From assembly GCA_016197205.1 (NCBI GenBank), contig JACPWG010000066.1, positions 41,221 to 105,220 of the forward strand: 64,000 nucleotides of DNA, in the 5' to 3' direction. The notes beneath the pieces were generated by a model. That model was given only the letters and a program-made list of their open reading frames with translations, was not told the origin of the DNA and did not search any database. Below are positions 1 to 10,396 of the stretch, piece after piece (position 1 is the first letter of the stretch; each line of letters starts with the position of its first letter). The stretch comes from Planctomycetota bacterium (GTDB lineage Bacteria > Planctomycetota > MHYJ01 > WSZJ01 > JACPWG01). The position numbers and the translations under genes are program-made.

Positions 1-2
1 TC

Positions 3-3000
3 AGCACCTCCAACATCGACAAGTACTACTACGGCGTTTCGCTTGCATACGATCCCACGCGGCAGCGGTTTTTGGCCGCGTTGAATGACGGCGGCCGAAT
101 CGAGACGCAGCTCGTGACGCCGACGGACACGTGGGCGCCGTCACGCGTCGAGCGTCTCACCGCAACGGCCGGCAACCGTTTCATCACGCTCGACTGGCCG
201 GCCGCGGTGGCCGAAGATCGCAGAGGGTATTGGCTCTCCCGCGCGCCGTCAGCGGCGGGTCCCTTCGTGCGCATCCACGACGCGCCGCTCACGGAGACAT
301 CGTACGTCGACCCGGACCGGCCGCCGGGAGTTGCGTGGTTTTATCAGGTGGCGAGCGTCGATCTCACGGGCAATTGCAGCGCCCCGAGCCCGGTCGCCTC
401 CGCGACGGCCTACCACCGCACGCCCCCGCCCGCGCCCGCCGATGTTGCGCTCGCCCCCCTCGACCGCCGGTGCACGGCGAGCTGGTCGCCCGTCGCGGGG
501 GCGGAGGTCGTCTCCTACAGGATTTACCTTAGGGAAGGCGCGGGTGCGTGGTCGCCGGCGGGCGAAGTCGCCGCCTCCGTCCTTTCGGCAACCATCGGCA
601 ACCTCGTCAACGGCCACGCCTACGAGCTCGCCGTCTCCTGCAGTGATCGCTACGGCAACGAGAGCGCGCTCTCGGCGCCGCCGGTCGCTGTCGTCCCCGT
701 CGACCACGAGGCCCCGTCCGCGACGACCGGTCTCTCCACGACTCCGGCTCGCGGCGCCGTGGTCTGCGCTTGGGCCCGGGGCCCCGAGGATGACATCCTC
801 GGGTATTTCGTGCTGCGCGCCGCGGTCGCGGGCGGGCCGACGGTCGTCCTCAATCCGGACGCGCCCGTTGCCGGCCTGTCCTTCGTGGACTCCACGGCGC
901 CGGCCAGCTGCGCATCGTTTTACAGCATCCGCCCAGTTGATGCGGCAGGCAATCAGGGGCCGCCATCGGTCGACATCCCCGGCGTCCCTGCGGCCGCGGG
1001 TGACGTGACGCCCCCGGGCCGGGCCGTCGGCCTGGTCGCCGACGCCCTGGACGGCGCCGTCACGCTCCACTGGACCCCCGCGACCGACACGGACTTGGCC
1101 ACGCAGGAGGTCCACCGGGCCTCGCCCCCCGGGTCGGCGTTCGTCAAGGTCGCGACGCTCGGCCCCGCGGCATCCTCGTTTTCCGAAACGGGCCTGCAGA
1201 ACGACGTGGAATTCGCCTATGTCATCCTGGAAATCGATGCTTCGGGAAACTTTTCCGAGCCGTCGGACCCCGTCGTTGGCCGGCCGACGGATCTGACCCC
1301 GCCCCCTGCGGTCGTTGCGCCCGCGGTGGTTGCGGGCAACCGTCGCGCGGTCGCCTCGTGGCCCCGTGTCGCGGGCGTGAACGACGTTGCCGGCTACCAG
1401 GTCCTTCGGCGGCCGACGGGGTCGGGCGTGCCCGGCGTGATCGTGAGCGGGCCGCAGCCGGTTGTCGATCCGCAGTGGACCGACACCAACCTCACGAACA
1501 ACGTCGAGTACGAGTGGGCAATTGTCTGCCTCGATACGCACGGGAACGCCGCGCCGGCCTCACCCTGGACCGCAGGAACGCCCCGATACCCAACGCCCTC
1601 GGGCCTGCGAACGACCGAGGTCGGCGTCGCGCGCGTGGCCCTTGCGGCCCAGCCGCTACCCGAACCCGACGTCGCCGGCTATCGCTTCTTGAGGCGCGAC
1701 ATCGGCGGCCTCTGGGTCGTGTTGAATGATACGCTGCTCACGAACCCCGTCTACGCGGACGAAGGCATTGTCGCGGGCGACTACGAATACGCGGTGCTCG
1801 CCGCCGCGACGAACGGCGACGAGAGCCTGCCGTCGGCGCCCGTGATCGCGCACCCCGCCCCGGTGCCCGCGCCCGCGCTGGACGCGGCAGGCGCAGGTGC
1901 CGGCACGACGGACGACAACACGCCGGTCGTCACGGGGAGCGCGCTGCCGGGCTTCCGCGTGCGCGTGACCGAGAGCGGTCTCGCCGTCGGCAGCGCGACC
2001 GCCGCCGCGGACGGTCGGTTCGCCGTGCCGTCGACCGCGGTCCTCGCCGACGGGCCGCACGAGTTCCGCGCCGCGCAAACGGCGCCCGGCCCCGGCGGCG
2101 CGACGTCGCCGCTCTCCGAACCTGCGACGATCGTCGTGAGCACCGTCCCGCAGTCGGTCCTCGCGCGAGCGATTGTCGGCGTGGTCCGCGTGACGTGGGC
2201 CGACAACCCACGGTCGGACTTGCGCTACCAGGTGTTCCGTTCGAGTGTGGAAGCAGCGGGCGGGGGAGAGCCGGCGCCGCCGCCCGTCCGCTTGACGTCG
2301 GCCCCAGTGGCGGGGACGTCCTGGCGCGACGTGCCGGCGGATTCGGGCACGTACAGCTACCGGGTCCTTTCGGTGAATGCCTCGGGCCAGGAATCGGCCC
2401 TCTCGGCGGCGGCGGAGGTCGTGATCGACTTGACGCCGCCGAGCCTCGTCTCGATCTCGCCGGCGGACGGCGCGACGGACGTCGCCGTGGACTCCCCGGT
2501 CGTCGTGACCTTCTCGGAACCGATCGCCCCCGGGACGGCGAACGAAGCGCAGGGTCTCTTCCTCGTGGATCCCGCGCGTGCGCGCGTCCTCGACGCCTCG
2601 GTCACTTGGGACGGCGCGGTTGCCACGATCTCGCCCAAGGCGCCACTCGAGCACGGGTCCTTCTACCAAGTGTCGGTCTCGACCGCCGTCACGGACCTCG
2701 CGGGGAATGCCCTCGTTCCACCCTCGCAGGGCGTCGGTGGGATCTCGCAATTCCGAACGGTCGCCATCGATCTCCACGGGATGGAGGCCTTCGGCCCCCT
2801 CTGCGTCGGGCTGGTCTTTGGGGACGGCTCCGTCTGGGCGAGGTCGTATCCGACCAGCACCTGGCGAGTACAGTTCTCGCGCCCACTCGACCCGGCGACC
2901 ATCTCCCCGGAAGTCGTGTCGTTTCGCGCGCAAGACGCCGAGGGGGGCGGTGGGGGCGGATCCCTCGTGCCGGTGCGCGTCGAGTTGGGTCCCGACGCGA

Positions 3001-6000
3001 TGGAGCTGCGCGTTACGCCGCTGACCCCGCTGCCGGTGGGGGGCGTGGCCCTCGTGGTCCGATCCACGGTAACGGACCTGGCCGGGCACGGCCTGGGCTG
3101 GACACCCGGCGGTCAGGCGGCGGACCTGGTCCTCGGCTGGAACTCCATCTGGGAGGACGTCGATGCGCCGCAGGTCGTCGCGTGTCGGCCGGTGGCAGGG
3201 TCGCTCGGCATCCCGACGACCGCCGACGTGCGCCTCCGGTTCACGGAGCCTGTCGACCCGGCGACGGTGACCTCGGAGACCGTGCAGGTCCTCGTGAACG
3301 GGACGACGGCCGTTGCGGGGACGTTCGTCTTCGACGACCTTCGGCGCGATGTGACGTTCCGGCCCGCGGTCGCGCTCGCGCCCGAGGCCTCGTTCGAGGT
3401 GCGCGTGTCTACCGGCGTGCGCGACCTCTTTGGTCACGCGCTCGACCAGGATCCGGAGACGGAAGGGGAGCAGTCCTTCGTCGCTCGCTTCCGCACCGGC
3501 CCGGCGGACGCCGACGGGCAGTTCGTGGTGGGGGTCGGGCCGTACCTCCATGGCGCGTCGCTCCATCCGGAGGCTCGGCCGACACTCGTCTTCAGCGAGC
3601 GCCTCGCCTCCGCTGCCGCCGCGTCCGCAGGTCTCACGGTCACGGCGAATGGCGTCGCGGTGGACGGCGCCTGGTCGGTAGGGGAAACACCTGAGGTGCT
3701 GGTCTTCCTGCCCGCGTCGCCGCTCCCCTTCGAAGCGGCGTTGGCCGTCGCGGTCTCGCCGGCCGATGGCCCGCGTGACGGCGCCGGAAACGGCTTCAAC
3801 CAGACACCGCTTCATGAACCCTTGGCGCCATTCCGCGCGGAATGGACCGTCCTGTCCGAGGCGGAGATCCTCCCTCGGATCGTCTTCGACACGCCCGGCG
3901 CGTGGACGAACGATCCCTTCCCGCGCATCGAGGCCAGGATTTTTGTGACGGGCGCGCTGCCGCAGGAGTGCGACTTCGCGGCGACCGTGGACGGCGAGCC
4001 GGCGCAGCTTGTCACGCCGCCGCTCTCCTCCGGAGGCGTCCTCACGTTCTATGGGGGAACGTGGCTGGACGAGGGCTCGACACACGTGGCCTCCCTCACC
4101 GTCACGGCCCCGGCCGGGTGGACCGTGACGGAGACGCGCACGTTCCGCTTCGAAAGCGGGGCGCCGCGGATCCTCTCGATGGACCCGCCGCCAGACCGGC
4201 CGCTCGCCGCGCCGGCAGCGACGCTCCGTCTGACTTACGAGGACGACCTCTCGGGTGTTGACTCGACCGCAGTGACGTTTTCCATCGATGGGGGGCCCGA
4301 AATCCCTCCGACGGTCGCGGCGGCCGGCGAGGCGAGTCTGACGCTCGACCCGCCGCTCGCGTCGGGGCCGCATTGGGTGAACGTTTTCGTGCGGGACCGG
4401 GCTGGAAATTTCACGGCCGGCGTCTGGGCCCCGCTGGAAGTCGACGGGGAGGGGCCGTCGATCGACGTCCTCGAGCCGGTCCCGGACTCGCTCGTCCCGC
4501 GCGTCCCGGACGTGCGGGCGATGTACGTCGACTCGGCTGGAGTGGATCCCCAGAGCGTGCACGTCATCGTCGACGGGGCCGAGGCCACGCTAGACCCGGC
4601 GACCGCGGTGGATGGCGTTTCGATCGTCCACCGCTTGCCGGCCGATCTGGCGCAAGGCGTACACACGTTCACTGTGCGCGCCGCCGATCTCGGCGGAAAC
4701 GCCGCCGAGCGGACCTGGTCGTTCACGTATGACAGCCTCGCGCCGTCGGCGACGCTGGTGACGCCGACGGCCGGCGCCATGGTCGCGTCCCCGCGGCCGG
4801 AAGTCCGGATCGACCTCGCCGACGGCGCGGCCGGCTCGGGGATCGACCCGCTCTCGATTTACCTCTACGTCGCCGGGTGGGAAAGCGGGTGGACGCTGGA
4901 GGGCACGACCCTTGTCTTCGCCCCGGATGCGGACCTGCCGTCCGGCGAGCAGCCGATCGTTGTCGACCTGCGCGATCGCGCTGGAAATACGACACACCGC
5001 GAGTGGCGGATCGTCGTCGATCCAGCGGGCACGGGAGTGACACCGGGGCCAGACCTCGCGTTCGTCAGCCCGACCCAGAACCAAGTGGTGCGCACGGCCA
5101 CGCCGACGATCGAGCTCGCGTTTTCGGCGACCGCCGACCTGATCGACTCCTCGACGCTCCACGTGATTCTCGACCCGTTCAGCGACGCGCCTCGCAACCT
5201 GACGCTGGAAGCGGTGGGCACGCCGACCGGGGCGCGGATCGACATCGCAGCCGAGACACCGCTCACGCAAGGCGCGCACGAACTGACGGCCGAGCTCTCG
5301 GACATCGCTGGTCATCGTTCGATCGCGTTCGTCGTGTTCACGGTCGACCTCCGCGGACCGCAGCTCGCGATCCTGACGCCGCCGGCTGCAGCGATCCTGC
5401 GCACGTCCCGGCCGATGGTCCGCCTGGCCTTCTCCGACAACGGCGTCGCGGTCAATCGCGCAAGCCTGCGAATCGTCCTAGATCCAGGGACGCCTCGCGA
5501 GCAAGATCTGGCTCCGCTCGCCACCGACATTTCCGGCGGCGCCGAGCTGGACCTCCCCGCCTGGGCAGCCTTCGACGACGGGGCCCACGAGGTTCGCGCC
5601 GAGCTCGCGGACGTCGAGGGCCGGGAGTCCACATCCACCCTAGCGTTCCGGGTGGACACAGCGCCGCCCACGATTCAGGTGATCACTGGTGGCGAGGGCG
5701 GCGTCAGCCGCGACCCAAGTGGTACCATCCGCGTGGTCCTCGCCGACGCGGGCTCGGGCATCGCGGATGCAACCTTCCGTGCGACGCTGGACCGTGGCAC
5801 GGCCTCTGAGCAGGACCTCACGTCCCGCGCCATCGCGGGCGAGGGCGAAATGCGCGTCCCCTTTGTCGGAGCTGCGCTCTTCGAGGGCTCGCACACGCTG
5901 TTTGTTTCGGTCGGGGACAACGCGGGGGGCGTCGCGTCCTTCACCCAGTCGTTCACTGTGGATGCGACCGCGCCCACGATGACCGTTCTCGGCTCCCGGG

Positions 6001-9000
6001 CCGGCACGGTAGTTTCCGTACTTGCTCCTCCCATCGAAGTGGCGTATAATGATGCGCTGTCCGGGACCGATCCATCCACGGCCTGCCTCTGGGTGAACGG
6101 CCAGCCCATCCAGCAAGCGCTTGAAGTCACTGCGGCTCACATCGCTTTTCGACCGACGACGAATACGTGGAGCGTCCTCAACGAAGGAACAAACCGTCTG
6201 CGCGCGTCGGTGTCCGACTTTGCAGGAAACGTTGCCCAGCAGGAATGGGAAGTGGAGGTAGTGACGAGCCTCCCTGCGGATCCGGAGGCACCGCCCGTCC
6301 GCCTGGTGATCGCGGTGGGGGACAACCAGGTTGGCTTCACGGGACGCGCCGCGCCCATGACCCTCCAGGTCAAAGGGGTCACACCCACAGGAACCTTTAT
6401 CCGTGAGGACATCGGCGTGCAGTTCTTCGTGGAGACCGGCGGTGGTGTGATCCTGAAGGACGACCGGCTACGCTCCGCGGCGGCCGAGGTCATCGGTTCC
6501 GTCGGTTACGCCTTCGCCTCGACCTCCGGGACGAGCACGATCATCGCGTTCGTCCCCGGCCGCGAGGAGGTCAAACCCGTGCGGTTCCACGAGACGGCCG
6601 GGCTCCCTCGTGTACAGGTGATGGCCCCCCCTCCGGCTTTGCGCCTGACGAACGAGCCGGACGACTTTCGTTGCACCGAAGATCCGCTGCCGCTGTGGGT
6701 CGACGTGCTCGATCCCTTGGGTCGGTCGCTTGGCCCTGAGATGAGTTGCGTAGAGGTGGAAATTCAAGAGGACCCGACAACGCTCTGGGCGTTTCCGACC
6801 CATCAGGCTGTCACGGCAACTCTCCGGGAGTTTCCGACCCATCAGACTTACACGAGCGCCGCACGCTTCTCCATCGTCCCGCGGGGCACCAAAGCGGGTC
6901 CAGGGCAGCCTGCGGGTTTCCCCAAGGACGTGGTGGTCAGGCTGCCCGAGTTCGACACCTTTGAGTACCAGGGGAAATCGGTCTCCGAGGCCCGAGTCCC
7001 ACTCGGCAACCGCCCGCCGACCTTCTCTGAGAAACGATCGCTGGCAAGCTGCGCGGCGGTGACGGCAGGGAACTGGCAGGTTTTCGATCCGAGCGTTCCC
7101 CCGGCGCCGATCATGCTCGACCTTGCCCCCATCGCACAACAGCATGATGAGTTCCTCACAGGTTCCGACGCCTGGGATTGGTTCGGGTGCGCCGCCATTC
7201 AGCTCTTCGTGTCTGGACCGAATGGCGCAGTTAGCTACCTGGTGAAGCGGGGCGCAAGTGTTCGCCTGGTCGGGGCGACGGGGTGCGTTGTGGACATCGT
7301 TTGCGCCCGCACCCTTCGCTACTACCCCGGACAAGTCCCACTCGAGCCGGGGCCTGACGGCTGTGTGTGCCTCGATCCTCGCACGAGGCCATCGAATTGC
7401 ACCTTCGGACCGGGCGGGATCATCACCTGGGCACTCCCCATTTACATGGCGCCCCCAGAGTCCAGGCTGGTCGTGCGCGCCGACGACGAGGCCGCAGGGT
7501 TTGTAGCGGCCCCCGTAGTGGTACCCTACGATCCATTCGCGAGCGTGGAAGACGGCCTTCCTCAAGCGCCGAAGGGCCAGCAACGATTGTATATCGAGGC
7601 GCGACTTCCTCTCAACGAACCGACGACGACTTCCGGCAGCGTTTTTCCGGAGTTGATCTTTCCCGGAATCGCCCCTGGCATCACTCCGGAGCATAACTTC
7701 CCCGTCGAGGATGCGGGCACTGACATTGGCGACCTGGCTCCTTATACCCTCGTGCATCTGCCGTTGGAGAGGGTCGGTGAGACCTCCAGGTACTCGATCT
7801 ATCGCACGCCGATCGCGCACCCGATCGTCGCGGTCAGTAGGCGTGTAGGCCAGGGCGAGCAGGCTCCCCAGCTACCGGAGGGTCCCTCCTACGTCCAGGC
7901 CCCGGGCGCCTTTCTCCACGGAAGTGCGCGCGCGGACCTGCAAACGCCGACGGTGATGTTGGGCGTCTTGGGTGTGCGGTGGTCCGAGACCCCGGCGACG
8001 CCACCGTCTTCGTTCTACTACCACAGACGCGTGCAGCCGCTGCCGAGCTTGGCCGTACCTGACCTGGGCACGCAGACCATCCGGCGTGGCATTCAGGGGA
8101 TTCTGAACCAGACCTACCTCGACATGCTGTTTTTTGACACGAGGCCGGTCGCTGGTCAAGCGTCGAACCCGACCTTCACGAGTCTCTCCCAGAACTTGGA
8201 GCACCCCAAGGAGGCCACGGAGGAGGTCTCGCTCCATGCCTCGGATGGCGTCGGAAAGGCTGAGGTGGTGGCGCACGTGGTCACTCCCGGCACACGTCTT
8301 GGCGACGAGCCGCTTGCGCCCACCCTGATGCTCGGGCTGTATGCAAACCCCGACACCATTCAGGTCGCCGTCTGGGCTGTCATCGGTACAGGTGCGGGGC
8401 AATTCCCCTCCTACGATCCGGCAGTGCCGCCTGCGGAGTTCCCGGATTCTCCCATCGCCCGGTTCTGGACGGATCCGAACGCCGTGTGGGGTCCGTTCGG
8501 CATTTCGTTCGCACCAGTCAAGTTCAATTCGAAGCCTACTCCAGACGACACGGGGAATGTGCCGGAGGTCGGGATCATTCGCTATCCTGGACCCCTTGAC
8601 GATGGGGTGATTGGCGATGACGCGGCGATGCTAGAGAACATCATGAAGCGTGGATACGTCGACGCAAAGCCGACGCGCCTGAACCTGTATCTCGTCCACA
8701 GAGCCCAAGAGCATTTCAGGGTGAGAGACGGAAATGGGGGTTTCGTAAAGGACCAGAATGGCAATGACAAGCTGGTCCTGGCGGATGTAGGCGGGTTCGC
8801 GGTAAGGGGGAAGCGTGCCTATTTCATCAAAACGAGCAGCACCATTCTCACAAAGGAGAAGCTGCAGTCGTACGCCGTGTCAAATGCGCACGAACTGGGA
8901 CATGCCCTGGGTATTCTGGGGGACTATGGCGGAGGACGATCATTGCCCGACGTCGGCACCATGGAAGCGGACCGCGATGACGAAGTCATGTCGCATGGTC

Positions 9001-9098
9001 TGGCCCGGACGCGCGTCTCGATGACAGATGGAGACACTGCCTCGAAGGGGGCTCGGAAGGTCCTGGATGGGGAAGTGCCAGACTGGGGGCCGCGATAG
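3..9098 (+). CDS. Giant exported FN3/Ig-like repeat protein with C-terminal HELGH metalloprotease-like domain (5' partial)
   Basis: The frame is open back to the window edge, so the gene starts upstream; at least 3031 residues are present. About seven fibronectin-III units fill nt 140-2430, recognisable by recurring 'Y.Y.V...D..GN.S..S' strands. Big_5/SbsA-type units ('ISPADGATDVA', 'VTFSEPI') follow to about 3830. Ig/cadherin-like units ending in 'DRAGN' or 'DIAGH' run to about 6270, then a C-terminal part without obvious repeats. Near the end, nt 8889 onward encodes HELGHALG followed by I-L-G-D-Y, with a later V-M-S-H-G that could be a Met-turn. This resembles metzincins, but the usual third ligand position is Gly followed by Asp. 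The domain make-up implies an extracellular or surface location; any signal peptide lies upstream. I infer a large secreted adhesin or protease-like protein with unknown substrate. It ends 16 nt before the next gene and may be co-transcribed with it. Confidence 0.85.
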   Translation, partial: STSNIDKYYYGVSLAYDPTRQRFLAALNDGGRIETQLVTPTDTWAPSRVERLTATAGNRFITLDWPAAVAEDRRGYWLSRAPSAAGPFVRIHDAPLTETSYVDPDRPPGVAWFYQVASVDLTGNCSAPSPVASATAYHRTPPPAPADVALAPLDRRCTASWSPVAGAEVVSYRIYLREGAGAWSPAGEVAASVLSATIGNLVNGHAYELAVSCSDRYGNESALSAPPVAVVPVDHEAPSATTGLSTTPARGAVVCAWARGPEDDILGYFVLRAAVAGGPTVVLNPDAPVAGLSFVDSTAPASCASFYSIRPVDAAGNQGPPSVDIPGVPAAAGDVTPPGRAVGLVADALDGAVTLHWTPATDTDLATQEVHRASPPGSAFVKVATLGPAASSFSETGLQNDVEFAYVILEIDASGNFSEPSDPVVGRPTDLTPPPAVVAPAVVAGNRRAVASWPRVAGVNDVAGYQVLRRPTGSGVPGVIVSGPQPVVDPQWTDTNLTNNVEYEWAIVCLDTHGNAAPASPWTAGTPRYPTPSGLRTTEVGVARVALAAQPLPEPDVAGYRFLRRDIGGLWVVLNDTLLTNPVYADEGIVAGDYEYAVLAAATNGDESLPSAPVIAHPAPVPAPALDAAGAGAGTTDDNTPVVTGSALPGFRVRVTESGLAVGSATAAADGRFAVPSTAVLADGPHEFRAAQTAPGPGGATSPLSEPATIVVSTVPQSVLARAIVGVVRVTWADNPRSDLRYQVFRSSVEAAGGGEPAPPPVRLTSAPVAGTSWRDVPADSGTYSYRVLSVNASGQESALSAAAEVVIDLTPPSLVSISPADGATDVAVDSPVVVTFSEPIAPGTANEAQGLFLVDPARARVLDASVTWDGAVATISPKAPLEHGSFYQVSVSTAVTDLAGNALVPPSQGVGGISQFRTVAIDLHGMEAFGPLCVGLVFGDGSVWARSYPTSTWRVQFSRPLDPATISPEVVSFRAQDAEGGGGGGSLVPVRVELGPDAMELRVTPLTPLPVGGVALVVRSTVTDLAGHGLGWTPGGQAADLVLGWNSIWEDVDAPQVVACRPVAGSLGIPTTADVRLRFTEPVDPATVTSETVQVLVNGTTAVAGTFVFDDLRRDVTFRPAVALAPEASFEVRVSTGVRDLFGHALDQDPETEGEQSFVARFRTGPADADGQFVVGVGPYLHGASLHPEARPTLVFSERLASAAAASAGLTVTANGVAVDGAWSVGETPEVLVFLPASPLPFEAALAVAVSPADGPRDGAGNGFNQTPLHEPLAPFRAEWTVLSEAEILPRIVFDTPGAWTNDPFPRIEARIFVTGALPQECDFAATVDGEPAQLVTPPLSSGGVLTFYGGTWLDEGSTHVASLTVTAPAGWTVTETRTFRFESGAPRILSMDPPPDRPLAAPAATLRLTYEDDLSGVDSTAVTFSIDGGPEIPPTVAAAGEASLTLDPPLASGPHWVNVFVRDRAGNFTAGVWAPLEVDGEGPSIDVLEPVPDSLVPRVPDVRAMYVDSAGVDPQSVHVIVDGAEATLDPATAVDGVSIVHRLPADLAQGVHTFTVRAADLGGNAAERTWSFTYDSLAPSATLVTPTAGAMVASPRPEVRIDLADGAAGSGIDPLSIYLYVAGWESGWTLEGTTLVFAPDADLPSGEQPIVVDLRDRAGNTTHREWRIVVDPAGTGVTPGPDLAFVSPTQNQVVRTATPTIELAFSATADLIDSSTLHVILDPFSDAPRNLTLEAVGTPTGARIDIAAETPLTQGAHELTAELSDIAGHRSIAFVVFTVDLRGPQLAILTPPAAAILRTSRPMVRLAFSDNGVAVNRASLRIVLDPGTPREQDLAPLATDISGGAELDLPAWAAFDDGAHEVRAELADVEGRESTSTLAFRVDTAPPTIQVITGGEGGVSRDPSGTIRVVLADAGSGIADATFRATLDRGTASEQDLTSRAIAGEGEMRVPFVGAALFEGSHTLFVSVGDNAGGVASFTQSFTVDATAPTMTVLGSRAGTVVSVLAPPIEVAYNDALSGTDPSTACLWVNGQPIQQALEVTAAHIAFRPTTNTWSVLNEGTNRLRASVSDFAGNVAQQEWEVEVVTSLPADPEAPPVRLVIAVGDNQVGFTGRAAPMTLQVKGVTPTGTFIREDIGVQFFVETGGGVILKDDRLRSAAAEVIGSVGYAFASTSGTSTIIAFVPGREEVKPVRFHETAGLPRVQVMAPPPALRLTNEPDDFRCTEDPLPLWVDVLDPLGRSLGPEMSCVEVEIQEDPTTLWAFPTHQAVTATLREFPTHQTYTSAARFSIVPRGTKAGPGQPAGFPKDVVVRLPEFDTFEYQGKSVSEARVPLGNRPPTFSEKRSLASCAAVTAGNWQVFDPSVPPAPIMLDLAPIAQQHDEFLTGSDAWDWFGCAAIQLFVSGPNGAVSYLVKRGASVRLVGATGCVVDIVCARTLRYYPGQVPLEPGPDGCVCLDPRTRPSNCTFGPGGIITWALPIYMAPPESRLVVRADDEAAGFVAAPVVVPYDPFASVEDGLPQAPKGQQRLYIEARLPLNEPTTTSGSVFPELIFPGIAPGITPEHNFPVEDAGTDIGDLAPYTLVHLPLERVGETSRYSIYRTPIAHPIVAVSRRVGQGEQAPQLPEGPSYVQAPGAFLHGSARADLQTPTVMLGVLGVRWSETPATPPSSFYYHRRVQPLPSLAVPDLGTQTIRRGIQGILNQTYLDMLFFDTRPVAGQASNPTFTSLSQNLEHPKEATEEVSLHASDGVGKAEVVAHVVTPGTRLGDEPLAPTLMLGLYANPDTIQVAVWAVIGTGAGQFPSYDPAVPPAEFPDSPIARFWTDPNAVWGPFGISFAPVKFNSKPTPDDTGNVPEVGIIRYPGPLDDGVIGDDAAMLENIMKRGYVDAKPTRLNLYLVHRAQEHFRVRDGNGGFVKDQNGNDKLVLADVGGFAVRGKRAYFIKTSSTILTKEKLQSYAVSNAHELGHALGILGDYGGGRSLPDVGTMEADRDDEVMSHGLARTRVSMTDGDTASKGARKVLDGEVPDWGPR

Positions 9099-9114
9099 AC
9101 AGGGAGTCAGTGCA

Positions 9115-10353
9115 ATGAATATCCGTCTCTGGCAGGTCCACGCTTTGCACGCGTTCATCGTCGTGGCCACCGCCTTCATCTCCATCCAGCCGCAACTGCT
9201 CGCCGATGACCCTCCTGCGGGTATACCAATCTCCTCAACCCCGCCCGATCTGACCCTTCGATTCGACGAAACAGTTGCCCGCCGCGCCCTTGCGGACGCC
9301 GAGGCCGGCCTTCGCAGGCGGGAGGTAACCCTTCTGCAGCGCTGTAAGAACGAGCCGAAGGAGGCGACGGCATTCTTCGCGCCCTACGCGAGCGACCCGC
9401 GAAGGGACGTGAGGTGGCTCGCCCTCCACTGTCTATGCGCCGCCGGAGAGCAGGAGAACCTAGCGTACATCGTCGACGCGTTGGCGGTCGAAGCGGACTC
9501 AATGTCGGTCGGAGCAATGGCTGACGCAACGTGGAATGAAGGGAACGAGCACGTTCGCAAGCGGGGTAGAGAGCTTTTGAGGAAGTACGCAAGGGATGGC
9601 AACAGCTATGCCGCTCGCGTTTTGGCAAAGATCGGCACGCCCGAGGACTTTCCGGCGATAGCAGAGGCCTTTGCGCGGGCCCAGCGCGGAGAGATCCCAC
9701 TGCTATACGCTGACGCCCGTCTTCAGGAGTACTGGGAAAAGACGAAGCAAGGCATCTCGCCAAAAGAGGAGCTCGAGCTGGAATTCCGCGAGGTGCTAGC
9801 GCATCTCGGGGACATGGAGCAGCTCGAGTTCTTCCGGAGCCGTCTCGCCGGACCGGATCGGGTTCGTGCACTTGATGCCTTGCATCGGGCAGAGTACATC
9901 GCCCGGGCTGAACTTGCCGACGCGGTCGCCCGGTTCCTGAGCGAAGCCGAGACTCCCATACATACCTCATGCAACATCGAGTACAGCCCGGCCAAGTACG
10001 CCACTGAGGCTCTAAACGCCACCTTCAAGACTTTCCAAAGATTCGCATCCGAGAATAGTGTCGCTTATTGGCAGGATTGGGCGCGACGCCGCGCGGCGGG
10101 GGAGGATGTGAAGATCGAGCCCCAGAAGCCGCGGCCGGAGTCGGGCAGGGCTACGGCGCCAGGGCAGAACGATCCTGAGGCTACCCGTGCCCGAGATGCA
10201 GAGCCCCCAACCACAGCTCCTGGACCCACGCCAACAGCCTCGGAGCCACCGTCGCAGGCGGAGTCGCCTTCGGCCCGCGTATGGTTCGGTGTCGCCGCGC
10301 TTGCAGCGATTCTGGTGCTGGCCCGCGGCGCGCGGCTGCGACGTAGGCGCTGA
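9115..10353 (+). CDS. Exported HEAT-like repeat protein with C-terminal membrane anchor
   Basis: The ATG at 9115 is chosen because it gives a clean Sec signal peptide (hydrophobic 'HAFIVVATAFISI', cleavage probably near LLADD) and follows the preceding stop by 16 nt. A longer in-frame ORF would overlap the previous gene by 71 nt. The mature part is helical and Glu/Arg/Ala-rich with PBS/HEAT-like phrases ('DPRRDVRWLALHCLCAAG', 'RKYARDGNSYAARVLAKIG'). A Pro/Thr/Ala-rich linker follows. The C-terminus is one transmembrane helix ('FGVAALAAILVLARGARL') capped by RRRR, an architecture used for C-terminal anchoring or sorting. No enzymatic motif was seen. Position suggests a partner of the giant surface protein upstream, but that is inference. 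Confidence 0.75.
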   Translation: MNIRLWQVHALHAFIVVATAFISIQPQLLADDPPAGIPISSTPPDLTLRFDETVARRALADAEAGLRRREVTLLQRCKNEPKEATAFFAPYASDPRRDVRWLALHCLCAAGEQENLAYIVDALAVEADSMSVGAMADATWNEGNEHVRKRGRELLRKYARDGNSYAARVLAKIGTPEDFPAIAEAFARAQRGEIPLLYADARLQEYWEKTKQGISPKEELELEFREVLAHLGDMEQLEFFRSRLAGPDRVRALDALHRAEYIARAELADAVARFLSEAETPIHTSCNIEYSPAKYATEALNATFKTFQRFASENSVAYWQDWARRRAAGEDVKIEPQKPRPESGRATAPGQNDPEATRARDAEPPTTAPGPTPTASEPPSQAESPSARVWFGVAALAAILVLARGARLRRRR

Positions 10354-10396
10354 TCGAAGCCGCTCGTCGGTGCCATTCGGGATAGTTACCTTTTCG

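Noticed and set aside
249..4562. Long minus-strand ORFs (up to 968 codons) opposite the giant gene
   Set aside because: Arg/Asp/Gly-rich shadow translations of a GC-rich coding strand, with no domain motif; the + strand protein has clear FN3 and Ig-like periodicity.
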